Origin: Neckera pumila
Lineage: Eukaryota > Streptophyta > Bryopsida > Hypnales > Neckeraceae
DNA: 64,000 bases
Direction of reading: 5' to 3'
Assembly (NCBI GenBank): GCA_963969595.1
Contig: OZ018415.1
Coordinates: 3,658,001-3,722,000, forward strand
Below, in pieces: positions 12,017 through 24,926 of this stretch (its first letter is position 1; every line of letters begins with the position of its first letter). The notes below the pieces were generated by a model, which saw only the letters and a program-made list of their open reading frames with translations, did not search any database and was not told the DNA's origin. A program made the translations under genes and the position numbers.

Positions 12017-12428
12017 AAATATATCAAATTAAGTGGCTTTCAATTTGAAGTTACTTGTTGAATTTAAAGGAGTTAATTAATCACCGTGAACTCTAAGTTG
12101 ATTAATAATGTCACATAGATTTTGGTTGGATTATCAAATACTACCTTTATTGCACCTTCACTAATACGTCCTGACTATTTTTGCGAAAGTCAAATTAGGT
12201 GAACCTCCAATTTGTACAATTTTATAGGGTCAAGAGTGATGTAAAAATTGTCAGGGATGTCACTACTTGGTGGCCCTTTGGACTAGAGGCTTGACTTTTT
12301 TTCTAATGATTGAAGAAAAGGAGGCTTTGCATTGATAAAAACTACACGTGAAGAAGTTTGAATAGAACCTTACTTGAAAAACAAACTAAGGCTATAAGAT
12401 CAGATCTTCTCCTTGTATATACATATAT
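12017..12428. other. Non-genic spacer
   Basis: I see no coding region or element ends in this AT-rich stretch. Confidence 0.5.
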
Positions 12429-12871
12429 AAGGTAAAAGATCCCATTGCGGTCAGAATTAGGAGTGTGCCTACATGCCATTGCTGAAATTTTTCAAATTTT
12501 TTCCCACACAAAGATAAGTGTGAGAGACAGTGAGGGCATTTGAAATTATATTTTTTGGACTAAGTATGAATTAGTTCTGAATTTTTGAAGTGATCAGCCC
12601 ATAAGAGTCTGTAGGCTACTTCATGACCAACAAAATCTGAATCCAATATGGTCATCTTCCTACCCAAAGTAGTCACAACATTTTCAAACATGGAAGACCT
12701 AAAAAGTCAATTTTTACAAAGAGTTTTACACTGAAAAGTTGGAAGTACCTATTGAGGTCACTAATTACTCCATAACCACCATGTAAGGCATTGATTGTGG
12801 TCTAAAAAACCACAATGGGGTCATTAGGTGTCCATCATGGGTCATTTGACCGCAATGGGGTCATTTACCTT
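12429..12871. mobile_element. Miniature element, AAGGTAAA..CCCATTGCGGTCA termini, copy 1
   Basis: Inverted ends AAGGTAAAAGATCCCATTGC and the complement of GCAATGGGGTCATTTACCTT. The second, inverted copy is at 18514-18955 and shares the interior (AGAATTAGGAGT and the AATTTTTCAAATGT-like tract). It is flanked by ATATA, so a TA or TATA duplication is possible but cannot be separated from the termini. Confidence 0.75.
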
Positions 12872-13103
12872 ATACATACATACATATATATTTTTTTATT
12901 TTTATTTTTTGGTTTCTATCCAAATTGGTCTTTATTTGCTATTGTTGATGCACATTATGAGAGATATTGTCTTTACCTTCTTTGGTAGGTGATAAATAGT
13001 ATCAATACTAATGTGAGGTAGGAGTCATACTAGTAAAATGAATCTAGTCCAAAGGTGTCTCAAAAATGCATTTCCAATGATCTTCACTACTGCCACTCTT
13101 AAT

Positions 13104-13832
13104 GGGTGATTGCAAAAAACACTTTGGTTTTTTGGCTCAAAATGCAGTTTTTGGCCATAGGACTGGTAGTACTATGTAGAACTATGTTTCCGCAATGTCC
13201 CTGCACATCTCAACCGTCTGTTCAAGGCATCTGCAGATCTCAAACATCGATTTAGTACTATGCAATATTATAGATTGCTGCGAAGTACTATAGAAGCCAC
13301 TGGGAGCAGAAAATAGCAAAAAAGGGGTCTATGCACCTTCTTATTTTTAATAATTCAAAAAATAAAAGCAAAAAAAATTATTTTACTAAAAAAGACTACA
13401 CTCACATTGCACCCAAAAAATAATGTAGGAAATTTTTTCCCTCTTTGTAACCTTCGCGCAAAGGAAGGTCACTTTGACTCCATGTGGACAACTGACATGC
13501 TACTATTTTCATAAAAATCCATCATCAATCCTTGTAATATTAGGAGACCTCCAACATGTTCAATTCGTAGCTTCAAATTTGCATTTTTGGGCCAAAAATA
13601 GGACTAAAATCACCCAAAATGGCCAAAGTAGACACCCAATTGGGGGCAGTTTAAAAATAGTAAACTAATTTTAAGAAAATTTAAAAAAATACTCAATTTT
13701 TGCAACTACCATATGTACCTTCCATCTAAATTTCACACCAAATGGACAAACAATACAAAAGTTATGAGCAAAAAACCACCTGTCTGAGGGCAAGGGGACA
13801 AAAAATAGGACAAGTGTTTCTTGCAATCACCC
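13104..13832. mobile_element. GGGTGATTGCAA-family element with TAAT duplication
   Basis: It begins GGGTGATTGCAAAAAACACT and ends with the complement, AAGTGTTTCTTGCAATCACC C. TAAT flanks both sides (13100-13103 and 13833-13836). At 729 bp it carries no transposase. Relatives: 35493-35919 and the remnant ending at 650. Confidence 0.8.
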
Positions 13833-14085
13833 TAATGCGTAGTGCAAATGAACCATTAATTCCTAAATTTTGTGGTCATTTAAGGTCCAAAATGCTTCAA
13901 AATAAACATATCCAAAGCAAAGCTATGATATTTATAAAAAAAAAATCTCTAAAAAGTCCAATTTTAGAATCATTTAATTGAGTTGTTCAAATATGTCTTC
14001 CCAAATTTTAAATTGAAAATCCCTACCGATTGAAAGATCAATGTGCCTAAACCTCAAAAAGCAAGTTTTTGAAGCCCTTCCTAAA

Positions 14086-15048
14086 CCCCTCACTGCCCAA
14101 AGTCCAACCATGCTTAAAAAATGCTTGCCTTTGCAAGTCTGAAAAATTAAAATTAGAGTGAGGTATGAAGATCTCAAACGTACAATATTGTAGTGTGTAT
14201 GTTTTAGATGGTGTGGAACAAATTTGGGGTTATTTGACCGTTTAGATTGAAAGATTATAATGTTTTAGTGTTCAAAAAAGGTGATGAAATTTTCTTAAAA
14301 ACACATTTGGAGGTGAAATTCGATTTCTAAACCTACTCAAATGAAAAAACCTTAAGCTACAAAGTGATTCAAAACCATAATATAAACACTTTGGTGAAAA
14401 GAACTTCATAAAAAGTGAATCATTGTATCTACAAAATGGATTTGAAATGTCCAAAAACAATGAAAAAAGGAGCAAAAAATCACATCTACAATTGAACCTC
14501 CTTCTACTAAAATGCTTCTCAGACAATCAAAACTTCTTGGATTGATATGAAATTTTAGCCACAAAAACTAGACAAGTATACACAACTTCCCCAACAAGAA
14601 TTTTTGAAAAAGGATCATGTATGAAGTAGTTATGAGCCGCTGAAGTTGATTGAAATGCAATAATATCTAGATTTTGAACTTCGAATTGCTCCCATGAATT
14701 CAAAACAACTTGGATTGGCATGAAAATTTTACTACAATAACTAGAACTTAAGGAGTACAAAATCCAACAAATTTTTATTGAAAATGAACATTTTTGGAAA
14801 AAGATACAAGCCCCCAAAGTTGCATTTATCACAATGCAATGTGTTGAACAAAAATTGCCCCTATAAACTTCGAATGGCTCTTGCAAACTCAATTTGTCTT
14901 GGATTGATCTGAAAAGTTTACCACAAAAATTAGACTGGTATGCGCAACTTTTCCGATAGTTTTTATTGAATTTGGACATCGGATGCAAAAGTTATAGTGC
15001 TTCAAAGTTTGTGTGGGGACACCTTTCGTCCTCTTGGGCGGTGAGGGG
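14086..15048. mobile_element. TTAA-target element, CCCCTCACYGCCCAA terminus variant
   Basis: Left CCCCTCACTGCCCAAAG and right (as complement) CCCCTCACCGCCCAAGAGG, with flanks TAAA and TTAA. The interior has motifs shared with the CCCCTAAAG family (GACCGTTTAGATTGAAAGAT). 963 bp, non-coding. Confidence 0.7.
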
Positions 15049-16398
15049 TTAAGGTGGTTTCATCTTTCAACATTTTTCAAAACAATATATATGTCCTATA
15101 TGAGTAGTACAATTTAGCCAATGTGTTTCAATATGGGTTGACAATACATGAAAACCATTTAACCAAAAAAACATGCACATTCATCTTTAAGAAACTTATA
15201 AAGTGGAATGAAGTACTTAATGAAAGAAAAAACAAAATTGGTAATAACATTTGCAAAAATTTGAAAGCTTTGTCAATTCCAATTTCAAAAATGTTCTAGT
15301 AAGCAAGATGTATCCCGTTGTTGTTTTCATTTTAAAAATTAAAAATTGTGTACAATAAACCACTTCATATTTTTTTTTTGCCTTCATTGCCCATAACTTA
15401 AAACTCCTCATAACATTCATCTCATAAGTTGAAATTGAATGACTTCAAGGTTCTTGAATCGCAATCAATCTATCCATTCACATAAAATTTATTTTTTTAT
15501 TTTAAAAACATAAATTTAGTGGTAAGCTTTGACATTGAAACCAAAAAATACTTATAACTTTTGCAATACTATCGGAATGACATACAATGGAGCTTTATCT
15601 ATAGAGTATGATGAATGGAAGCTATCCTAAACATTTTGTGCAAACAGTTCAAAATATGAAGTCAATAGAACCTGTCCAAGTTCTCAGAAAGCCTAAAGTA
15701 GGTTCCTTAAGTGTTTAAGGATTAACATAAATAGATTCTATGGACAAGCCGTGTTATCAATGGTGTTCGGTCCTTGTTTTGAAATCCTTCTTGTGTATAT
15801 TTTTCACATGTTGGCTGAGGAAGTGTCCAATTATGGGAGTTTTCTGCACTTTAGGTTTGTATAAATCAAAGCTCATCCAAACTATAACACTCTCAAGACT
15901 AAAGAACTGGTTTGATTCCTCCACAAACTCTTTGTTGGACCCGCCCGATTCGATACAAACAATTCATCACTGCATGGCTTCAGCCTTAACCGCACCTAAA
16001 CTATATAATGACTAAAATTGGGCCTCATGGATTTGTAGCACTTTGGAGTAGATCATATGCACATTCTCAATTGTCCAAATCTACTGATTTGTTGACAAAC
16101 AAATGGAATGTTCTTCGTTGATTTTGGAGATATGATATGTGAGTCTTTCTGAGTTATACTTTCCAAAGTATTATAAATAAATTGGATTAGTTTGTACTAT
16201 GAAATTTCGATCCTTTTGGTGTTGGTGCACGATCCAACAGCATGCAATTACCAAGCATTCTTCAAAGCTTGCTTGCATTGGATGTGAATGAACTTGTACC
16301 TCTTTAATTTTCATACTCGCCAGTCTGGTGATTTTCTAAGGGAGCCGATCCATTGTTGACCATTTAAGCAATTACGCATATCTGCAGGGCAGGGTTCT
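15049..16398. other. Non-genic stretch
   Basis: Short ORFs only, none resembling a known family. No paired element ends were seen. Confidence 0.5.
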
Positions 16399-16402
16399 TT
16401 AA

Positions 16403-16979
16403 CCCCTAAAGTCCCAAGGCCATTTTTCAGTCAAAAATCACTCAAAACTGCTACTTTTGTTGCGTTCATCTAAAAGATGAGAAAAAATATTTTTTTTTAG
16501 AAAATAACCGTAGGATCTTATATTACACTTTTTACAGATCATGTAGTAAAAATTTTGTGATGTTTGACCGTACGGATTGAAAGATATCAGCATTCAAAGT
16601 GAAAGAAAAAGTTTTTTTCAAGAAGATGCTCTCATTGCCCGAAAAACAAGATTGTCCATAACTTTCTCATAAAAAGTCCAAATGAAATGAATCAAAGCTT
16701 CCCAAATAGGCAAAAATATAATCTATAAGGAAAAAAAATTAAAAAAATTAAATTAAATTTTTTGCAAAATTTTTTTGCTGCCCCTTCTCCCCTGTTTTGA
16801 GCTTATTTGGGCATAACTTTTGCTCCCAGGCACCGATTGAAATAAAAATTACATTCCCCAAAAGCTACTAAGTTTTTCTATCTTATGGGAAAGTTTCAGA
16901 AAGTTTCATTAAAAATTGAGCTCATAGGAACCTGCCCAAAATCCATTTTGTCCCCGTAGGGACAATGGGACTTTAGGGG
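16403..16979. mobile_element. TTAA-target CCCCTAAAG element A1
   Basis: Termini CCCCTAAAGTCCCAAGGCC and the complement of TGGGACTTTAGGGG, with perfect TTAA on both sides (16399-16402 and 16980-16983). 577 bp, no ORF. TTAA duplication with C-rich ends is the known signature of the piggyBac superfamily; assignment by that criterion alone is inference. Confidence 0.85.
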
Positions 16980-16983
16980 TTAA

Positions 16984-17823
16984 GGGAGGAATTTTCCCAC
17001 CTGTAGAAATTGAGTTAAGAAGGTTACCATCATTTTCCAGATTTTTATTTCTCAAAACATAATTACTAAGAATTTTTTTGCTGAAGATTCTATTCGACCT
17101 ATACTCGTTATATAGACCTCCCTATTTCCGACCAAGGGCTGGTTGCTAATCCACCCCAAGGGTTGGTTGCAATATTGATCATCGTGTAGCCAATCCTAAT
17201 GCACCACAATTGCATTGGAAACCGTGCCATAATAAATGACTATTTTTCTCCTGCTGAGCGGAAAGAAAACAATCTATAGAGCGAGAATGGGTAGTGGTCG
17301 GAAATGGGTCAAATCCCTTAGAAACAGTTTTGGTGTAAATGTGACTCTGGAATCAGTCGAAATTTTTTATTGCTTTATAGATTTTGAATGTTACTGTTTT
17401 GAGCGTTTTGAAACAGTGTTCGATTTAACTAATATAACCATATGTGTGGTACTTACAGAAGTATTGCTCAAAAGATGGAGTTACAATTACAAACGGGAAG
17501 GAGAATTTTGTGAGTGAGTACTTTAATTAGGTGCAAGCGTATGTGACTCACTCAGTAGCAGTTTAGTAGGGGCTTGCAAATAATGAAACACATTATTTTA
17601 TACTTTGGATCCTAAATTCCTTTTGGAAACAGATCATTCAAAATTGCAATCCCCAGTTCTCTTTGTGTCTCCACAATGTATCGTTACAGTTACACAAAAG
17701 TTAGTGTGCTCTCAGGACATTAGAGCTTGAAACTCTCAAACTTGGACCGTTCAAAATGAGTGTAACTTAAAGAAGGCCTGCGTGGAGTGTGCTTGATACA
17801 CAACTCTACAACCACAGGCTTTG
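16984..17823. other. Non-genic stretch
   Basis: An ORF at 17236-17517 (93 codons) resembles nothing I recognise. I see no element ends. Confidence 0.4.
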
Positions 17824-17998
17824 ATTAATTGGGATATTCATGATTTCAATATTCTACTCTAGTAACAATATGCATGTTTTTGAAAGCTTTTCAATCTTTG
17901 TAGCCTATGTGTCCTTACTGCGTAAAAACAAAGTCTTGGAGAACAGGAGCGAACAAAACGCAGTCTATTGAAGAATAATGAGAACGAGAAGAAAAAAT
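17824..17998 (+). repeat. Dispersed repeat, partner of 48900-49078
   Basis: Both copies share GGGATATTCA, TTTCAATATTCTACTCTAGT, TTTTTGAAAGC, CTTGGAGAACAGGAGC and GAACGAGAAG in the same order and orientation. Neither extends clearly beyond about 175 bp. Origin unknown; either a transposon fragment or a captured gene piece. Confidence 0.7.
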
Positions 17999-18023
17999 AT
18001 GAACCGATGGAGGAGACATACAC

Positions 18024-18311
18024 TAAGGTAGGGGGCTGTAAAAGCGATTTGTCCTTGAAAGTGGTTTGGTACATTTTGCCTCTAACATGTATCAGAAGTG
18101 TACATTTCAGGAGGGGGTTGCTTTTAGAAACCACAGTGTTTTCCACTTCAAAAATTCATAACTAATTCCGTGAAAGTCCAAAAAATATGAAACGACTTGG
18201 GTTAGATGTCATTTCCATTTTTCTTACCACGAAAATTTACTGAAAATTATTTTAAGCAATTTAGTTTCCCCCAAAATGCAAATCAGCTCTTAAAGGGTCG
18301 CTTTTACCTAC
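18024..18311. mobile_element. GGTAGGAGG-family element, short copy
   Basis: The left end TAAGGTAGGGGGCTGTAAAA matches the 53237 copy. The right end is worn (CGCTTTTACCTACC). Its interior shares GGAATTGACATCTAACCC-like text with the 37493 copy in the opposite sense. Right limit uncertain. Confidence 0.5.
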
Positions 18312-18513
18312 CAAACTTTTACAGTAGGTAAAGTTTTTGAAGTCCTAATTGACTGCGATGATGATGCTAATACAGTTCACTGGCCAGGAAAAAAGGACGT
18401 TCTCTTTTGGCACAAATGACGAGGCAAAGAAGATGGTAAAGAAGAAGTGCAGCATCCCTCCCCTTCTAGAAGAGTTTCAAAACAGCAACGAAGTTTGATA
18501 CCACATGAAATAA

Positions 18514-18955
18514 TGTAGACGAGCCCATTGTGGTCGGATGACCCATAGTGGACACCTAATGACCCCATGACAGTTTTTCTGGCCACAATCAATGTCTAAC
18601 CTGACACCAATGGAGTGATTAGTGACTTCATTAGGAACACCTGCTTTTTCAGTGTAAATCATTGTAGGAAGTGACTTTTTATGGCCTTCTACATTAGAAA
18701 TTATTGTGACCACTTTAGGTGATTAAGAAGAGCATATTGGTTATACTTTTTGTTGGTTATAGGGTAGTCTACTGACTCTTTTGGACAGATCACTTCAGAA
18801 ATTCAGAACTAATTCATACTTGGTCCAAAAAATATAATTTCAAATGTCCTCACTCTCTCTCACACTTGTCTTCGTGTGGAAAAACATTTGAAAATTTTTA
18901 GCAACGAACATGAGGGTAGACTCCTAATTCTGACCATAATGGGCTGGTTTACCTT
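18514..18955. mobile_element. Miniature element, CCCATTGTGGTC termini, copy 2 (inverted)
   Basis: Inverted relative to 12429-12871, ending GACCATAATGGGCTGGTTTA CC. The interior is shared in reverse complement. The left terminus is eroded before CCCATTGTGGTC. Confidence 0.7.
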
Positions 18956-19080
18956 AATTGAGCTGTAGGTCATTCCATTGCAGTGCTAATTCCGATGAGA
19001 TGTACCTGTGCACGGATGATTGCATTGTTAGTAATTCTGACAGTTAATTTCGTTACATTGGATGAGATTTTGGGTATAGT

Positions 19081-19191
19081 AACTACACAAAATAGTGAAA
19101 TTAGATTGCCCCACACAAATTTCTAATATCTAAGACTTTCAGACATGGTCAACTATAGTCCGGAGCAACCTAATTTCACTATTTTGTGTAC
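19081..19191. mobile_element. ACTACACAAAATAGTG-family element, short copy
   Basis: Begins AACTACACAAAATAGTGAAA and ends with the inverted form CTAATTTCACTATTTTGTGT. Related to 52409-52666 but only 111 bp. Directly abuts the 19199 element. Confidence 0.7.
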
Positions 19192-19198
19192 ACCTCAA

Positions 19199-20104
19199 CC
19201 CCTAAAATATCGAGGCCCTTATTCTGCCAAAAAACACTCACACTTGCCATTTCTATAGCAAAATGTAAAAAAAATTGAAAATTTTTTTTTTTCACTTCTA
19301 ACCATAGGACCTTACACCTAACTAGTTTGAGAGTGTGTGGAAAAAATTTCAGAATTTTTGACTGCATAGATTGCAAGATATCTGTGTTTAAAGTGAAAAA
19401 AAAAACCTTTTTAGCACATTGCAGGAATAGATTTTTTGACTTTGAACATTTTTAACTTAAAGCTTTTGCACTATAGAGTTTTGAGCTTTAAATTGTTCTA
19501 GTGGAGAATTGAGTTGAGAGTCTAAGAAAAAAAAAAAAAAAAAACTTAATTATCATTCTTTAAAAAATTGTTAAGTAGAAGTAGTTACAGAAAGATAGAA
19601 GGAAAATCTAAAATATTCATATATTTTAGATGGAATTAAAATTCACTAATCCCAAAGGTGAGATTGTTCTATCAAGTAATACAAACCATGCAAAAAAAAA
19701 AAAACTGAAAAATTTGAAAAATTGCATTCAGAAATGCATCCTAGAAATTATTTTTTTCAAAAAGATGCTCTAATTGCCCGAAAAACAAGAATGTCCATAA
19801 CTTTCTCATAACAAATCCAAATGAAATGAATCAAAGCTTTCCAAATAGACAAAAATATAATCTATGAGAAAAAAAATTCAAATTTTTGTCCTTCTTTTTT
19901 GTTGCCCGCCGTCCCCTGTTTTGAGCTTATTTGGTCATAACTTTTTTTCCTGTGCACCGATTGTGAGAAAAAATATATTTCCACAGAGCTTATCAGTTTT
20001 TCTATCTTCAAAAAAAGTTTCAAAAAATCACGACAAAATTTCAGCCCGTAGGTACCTGCCCAAAATCCCAAATGTCCGCTAAATTGACAATGGCCCTTTA
20101 GGGG
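19199..20104. mobile_element. TTAA-target CCCCTAAAG element A2
   Basis: Left CCCCTAAAATATCGAGGCCC, right complement CCCCTAAAGGGCCATTG. Flanks are TCAA (19195) and TTAA (20105), one mismatch from a perfect duplication. Its right half is similar to A1 (CCTGTTTTGAGCTTATTTGG, ACCTGCCCAAAATCC). 906 bp, no ORF. Confidence 0.8.
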
Positions 20105-20140
20105 TTAAATTGCAAAGTTAAACAATTCAGCATGCAGGAC

Positions 20141-20394
20141 GTTAAATTGTGCCATCCTTGGTAGGCCCTGCAGGCCAAATTTACCCTGGGGAAAACGCTG
20201 GAGTTCTTTATTTGCCATAAATTTATTTGTTTTCAAAATTTGAATTCATATTTGCAATCGTAGGCCCCAAATTAGCTAGGGGGGCTAATAAGTATTCCTA
20301 GACATGGCTCAAATATAGGGGGCTTTTATTTACTTTTACCCTCGAGAAATCCAAATTTATCTTGCTGGGCCCACCAAGGATGGCACGATTTAAC
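20141..20394. mobile_element. Miniature element with about 40-bp inverted ends GTTAAATYGTGCCATCCTTG
   Basis: The ends pair over about 40 bp (left GTTAAATTGTGCCATCCTTG; right, as complement, GTTAAATCGTGCCATCCTTG). The left half resembles part of the ankyrin 5' introns at 6217-6360 and 32189-32320, so those introns hold an older relative. Confidence 0.7.
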
Positions 20395-20660
20395 ATTTTT
20401 CATTCAGCATGATTTAGCATGGTTTTCACTATTATATTGAAGAAAAAAAAATTGTGGGGTCCCATTGGTAGTCAAAACGGGATTCTAGATTCTCTTAGAA
20501 TGCAATTTTTGGACAGTGCTGAAAATAGGTGTACCTAAAAGCGATTATAGAGTCATATGAATAGCGGGAGTACATTTTAGGTAAGAATATTGAGTGTGTG
20601 ATTTTAGGAAGCGTGCAATTTTAAGTGTACTTCTGGATACCCAAATTGCGAAAGAGATTT
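20395..20660 (-). repeat. Dispersed repeat, partner of 28857-29355
   Basis: Its reverse complement matches 28857-29355 (TCCTAAAATC, TGACTCTATGATC/ATAGAGTCATATGAATAG, ACCAATGGGACCCC). This copy lacks the 236-bp retroposed insertion found in the partner, so it serves as the empty site. Confidence 0.7.
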
Positions 20661-21236
20661 CCGTTTCCATTGTCTGCTTGATAAGTGCTAGTCAGCAGGG
20701 AACCAAATTGAGGGTTCTGCAAGGAAAAGACGCCATCCGATTGGGTCATACCTCAAGCTGATGCTGAAGATTTGAGCGGGGATTGAGAGTTTAGACATTC
20801 AAGCTCTAGGGCAGGTCTCACAAATTTGGCATCATAATATCTACCATTACTGTACAGTACAAGGTCTTGTATCCGACTATGGTGGCTGTCTTGGAAGTCG
20901 GAACAGACAGGAATCGGAAATAGAGCAGCAATGAAATCTTGTGCATTTGAAATCTGCAAGAGCGGAGGAGCCAAACAAAAGTTGCTTCTCAAAGACCAAA
21001 CAGTTCTCATATTCATGTTCAAACTGAAATGGATTTCATCCAATTTTTTGTGTACAATTTTTGTTCACAGTCTGAGCAGTCATCATTTTGTTGAATTCAA
21101 ATCATATTAGTTATATTATAACTTTATATGGGGTCACTATATCAAAATAGTGTATTAGAGAAAAATGTATTAGCAATTTGTAGTAGTAGAATGATAAATT
21201 GAAAGATGGTCCAATTTTTTGGCTTCAACTGAATAA
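20661..21236. other. Non-genic stretch
   Basis: Slightly GC-richer than its surroundings, with a 96-codon minus ORF (20753-21043) that I do not recognise. Nothing further supportable. Confidence 0.4.
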
Positions 21237-21240
21237 CAAG

Positions 21241-22163
21241 TCCTAAAGGACCAACATGCAATTTTTGGCCGTATAGAATTTTTGGGCAGGTACATACAAC
21301 TAGAGATTTTCATATTTTTGGCTGAAAATTTAATAGAAGGTGGGGGCAAGGAATATCTTTCATATGCACCAAATTTCATGACATAGGGAAATACGAGTCA
21401 AAAGTTATGGCCTAATATGTTACTTTTTTTTGTAACTGGGCAATCCGGGTAGATCAGAAAAAATCACTTTTTTCAAAAACAAAAATTTGAAATTGGTTTT
21501 CTAGAGTTATATATACACAAAAAGATTTGAATCATCCCATTTTGATCAATGAGTCAAAAGTTATGAAGATTTTAAGTTTGCGGGCAGTTATGGATTCTCT
21601 ACTCTAAAATAAACTTTGAAGTTCTTTATCTTATTCAGTTTTCAATAGTTTTTGAAAAAAAATAAGATTCTAGGATGTAGATTATTTATTACCACATTTC
21701 CACCATTGGGATTAGCATTTTTCATTTCCATAAATAAATTCCTGACAATTTAGTATTTTGAATAATTCTCTACTACTATCTACTTACTATTTTCTTCCTA
21801 TATGTTGTACAATTCCAAATGAAGTAAACATGTTCAAGCATGTAGCCAACTTGTCGGAAAAAGAATTCAAAGAAGCACCATCATTTTGGACATTTTTTCA
21901 TCAAAAAGTGAGCTTGTGAAGTGTTGCTGTCCTGTTTTTTGCAGGGCCCAAAAAATGATTTTAGTGAATTTGAATGCATATATCTTGCAATCCACGTAGT
22001 GGAAACTCCTGAAACTTTTAACATATATTCTCAAGTAACCATACTACAAGATTCTACGGTTACATGTGTAAAAAAAAGTTTTTTTTCAAAAATTGGATAC
22101 TTGTACCAAATATGGCAATTTTCGAGCATTTTCGGTGAGAACATAGTCATAGAACTTTAGGGG
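21241..22163. mobile_element. TTAA-target CCCCTAAAG element A3
   Basis: The right end AGAACTTTAGGGG is followed by TTAA (22164). The left end TCCTAAAGGACCAACATGC is eroded and its flank reads CAAG. The interior is the reverse complement of element A5 in the gene 2 intron (TCTTGCAATCCACGTAG, AGATTCTACGGTTACA). Confidence 0.7.
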
Positions 22164-23971
22164 TTAATAGTCGTGTAATAGGTTATCAAAGCAAAATATA
22201 TGCAAAGAAACTTGAGACCTCATCATTGATTTTACAAGAGAGTGAAATAATAACTCCTTACATATGTGTTCTTATTACTCCCTACATCTATATTTTTCTA
22301 AACATGTTAGACTGCAATTGATAAGGGATTACCAACCATATATATGTATATCATACCATATCAATATTTTGTTTAACACATCCATATTATGTACAAAATT
22401 ATAACCTTCCTTTTGTATCCATATCAAGTATACTATATTATAGAAATATTAAGTATTATTTGTTTATATGTTGTATATTATATCCCCTTGTGTGTATTTT
22501 ATATGTATTATGTATATCATATTCATATCAAAGTTTTTTTGGTTTGAATTTGGAGAGGTGGATGGGCAAATCAAATGTTTACTTTATATTATTTTATTTT
22601 GGATTTAGGGGACATAGAAGGGGGAGTTTTTTTAGGGGATAGTGCATAGTGAACTCTTTGTGTACTTGAAAATTTATATTTTTAAAGAAAGTGAGCATAT
22701 TGATTTTTTTGTTTATATGTATAGACCTTATCTTTATTTTCTAAGTAATTCCAACCCTCTAGAAAATTGAACTCAATTGGATTTTCAAGACCCATTATCT
22801 TGTGCATGCATCAAATTGCATGTATATAAACTTAGTTGAATTGAAGAAATCGTCATTTGCTACAGCCCCAAAATCCAATCTTTTTAATCCCTATTCCACA
22901 CTCTACATTTCTTGCTGTGAAATTGTATATGATTTTTATTGACATTAGGATGCAACTTAGCAAACTTGGATTCAACATAAGGGAATTTGAATAAAAATAA
23001 GGGTCATCATATCATATAATCACCCCTCAATTCTATTGTAGTCATGTCCTAGTATAGTTCCTATGTTAACTTAGAAAGGACGAAGCCTTCAAGGATGTAG
23101 TCACATTTTATATCTTTAACTTTTTGTGTACTAATTTGCCACAATAGAAGAGTGTAAGTTGTTTTATTTTATTTTTAAAAATGTATCACATGCCATTCAG
23201 AAATCATAGAGTTTAGAGTTTTTGCCTAATGTGAGTTAGATTTGATCATGAAATTTGGAAGAAAAACAAATGAAGAAAGATATCAAATACAAAATCACTT
23301 CAAAAATGAAAATTCTTTTACAAGTGTATATTATGGCAAATAATAGATTAGTGCAAATCAAAATGTATGTCATTATATTAAAAAATCCTATAAGATCATG
23401 GTTTTAGGTCAATAGTTCAATTGCAATAAATGATTAATCAAAAGTTTTTTCCAAAATATTGACTAAGAATTTAACTATTAAAGATAAAAATCAACTTCCC
23501 GTTTGTATGAACTTCTTTAGATTTCTATATTAGAACACACATTTCAAAGTTATGATACTTTTTTCATGTAGTAATAGTGTACATTTCATATTCAAATATT
23601 CATAATTAAAAACCTTAAAGTGAAATTTATATTATAACTGAAAAATAATTTCTTTGTAAAATCATGGTAATCATAAAAATTTTAAAATAGTATAAAATGT
23701 TTAAGAGATTTGAAGATCTTAGTGATAAACATTACGGTATAATTGGTATAATCCTCATACTCACACCAAAAAAATTTGAGAGTAAGAGTTCAAAACTCAT
23801 ATATATATAAATTATCAAAATGCTACTTTAAAGTGTCACAAATATTAAAATTGAATAAAAAGTAGAGTATTGGAGCTAAATTCAATCTTAAATGCATAAA
23901 AAACCATTAGAACTATATTAAATGGTAGGTTTGACTTTCAAAATTCTTCTTGAGCTTGCAATGTCTTTTAA

Positions 23972-24552
23972 CCCCTAAAGTTTCATTGTTCCCTCGGGGG
24001 ACAAATTTGATTTTGGGCAGGTTCCTTTGACCTCAATTTTTGATGAATTTTTTTGAAACTTTCTCATAAGCTAGAAAAACTGATTAGCTATGTGGAAATA
24101 TAATTTTTATTTCAATTGGTGACCGGGAGCAAAAGTTATACCACAAAAAGCCTAGAATTGAATTTGGCGGGCAGCACAAAAAAAATTGCAAAAAGTCAAA
24201 ATAAATTTTTAAAAAAAATTCCTAAAATATTATGTTTTTGTCTACCTGTGAAGCTTTGATTCATTCTATTTGGACTAATAATGAGAAAGTTATGGACAAT
24301 CTTGTTTTTCGAGCAATTAGAGCATCTTCTTAAAAAAATAACTTGTAGGATTCATTTCTGAATGCAATTTTTACAATTTTTCAAATAAAATTGTTTGACA
24401 AGGTTGTGTTTGCTTTCTAAAACAATCTCATCATTGGGATTATTGTGTTTCAAATAATCCCATCTTAGAGCTATTAACCGGATTTAGTTTTTTGTCCAAT
24501 CTTGGATGACTACTACTTAACAGTTTTTTAAAGAATGAAAATCAAGTGTATA

Positions 24553-24583
<31 letters not shown>

Positions 24584-24926
24584 TTTTTAATTTCTAGACT
24601 TTAAACTCAATTCTAGACTTCAATATAAAAAAAAATTTAATTCAAAGTTTGTAGTGCAAAAAATTTCCACAAATGGAGGTTAAAGTCATCTGAAATTGCA
24701 GGCCAATGTTCCAAAAAGCTTTCTTTTCCAACTTTGATTGCTAGTATCTTTCACTCTAGACGGTCAAAGTTCATGAAATTTTTACCACATTATCTCTAAC
24801 AAGTGAAGTACAAGATCCTATGGTTAGATTTAAAAAAAGTTTTTTTTTTTAATTCTTGGGTGTACGGAGCAAAATTGGCAATTTTGAGTAGTTTTTGACA
24901 GAAAAATGGCCTTGGGACTTTAGAAG
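23972..24926. mobile_element. TTAA-target CCCCTAAAG element A4, with empty site in unit 1
   Basis: Begins CCCCTAAAGTTTCATTG after TTAA (23968-23971) and ends GGGACTTTAGAAG before TTAA (24927-24930). Unit 1 at about 2098-2115 reads across this point without the element (GTCCTTTGATCCTTCTTTG), confirming the borders. 955 bp, no transposase ORF. Confidence 0.9.
24549..24590. repeat. (TA)n plus poly(T) microsatellite
   Basis: An alternating TA tract of about 13 units runs into a T homopolymer, inside element A4. Confidence 0.95.
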
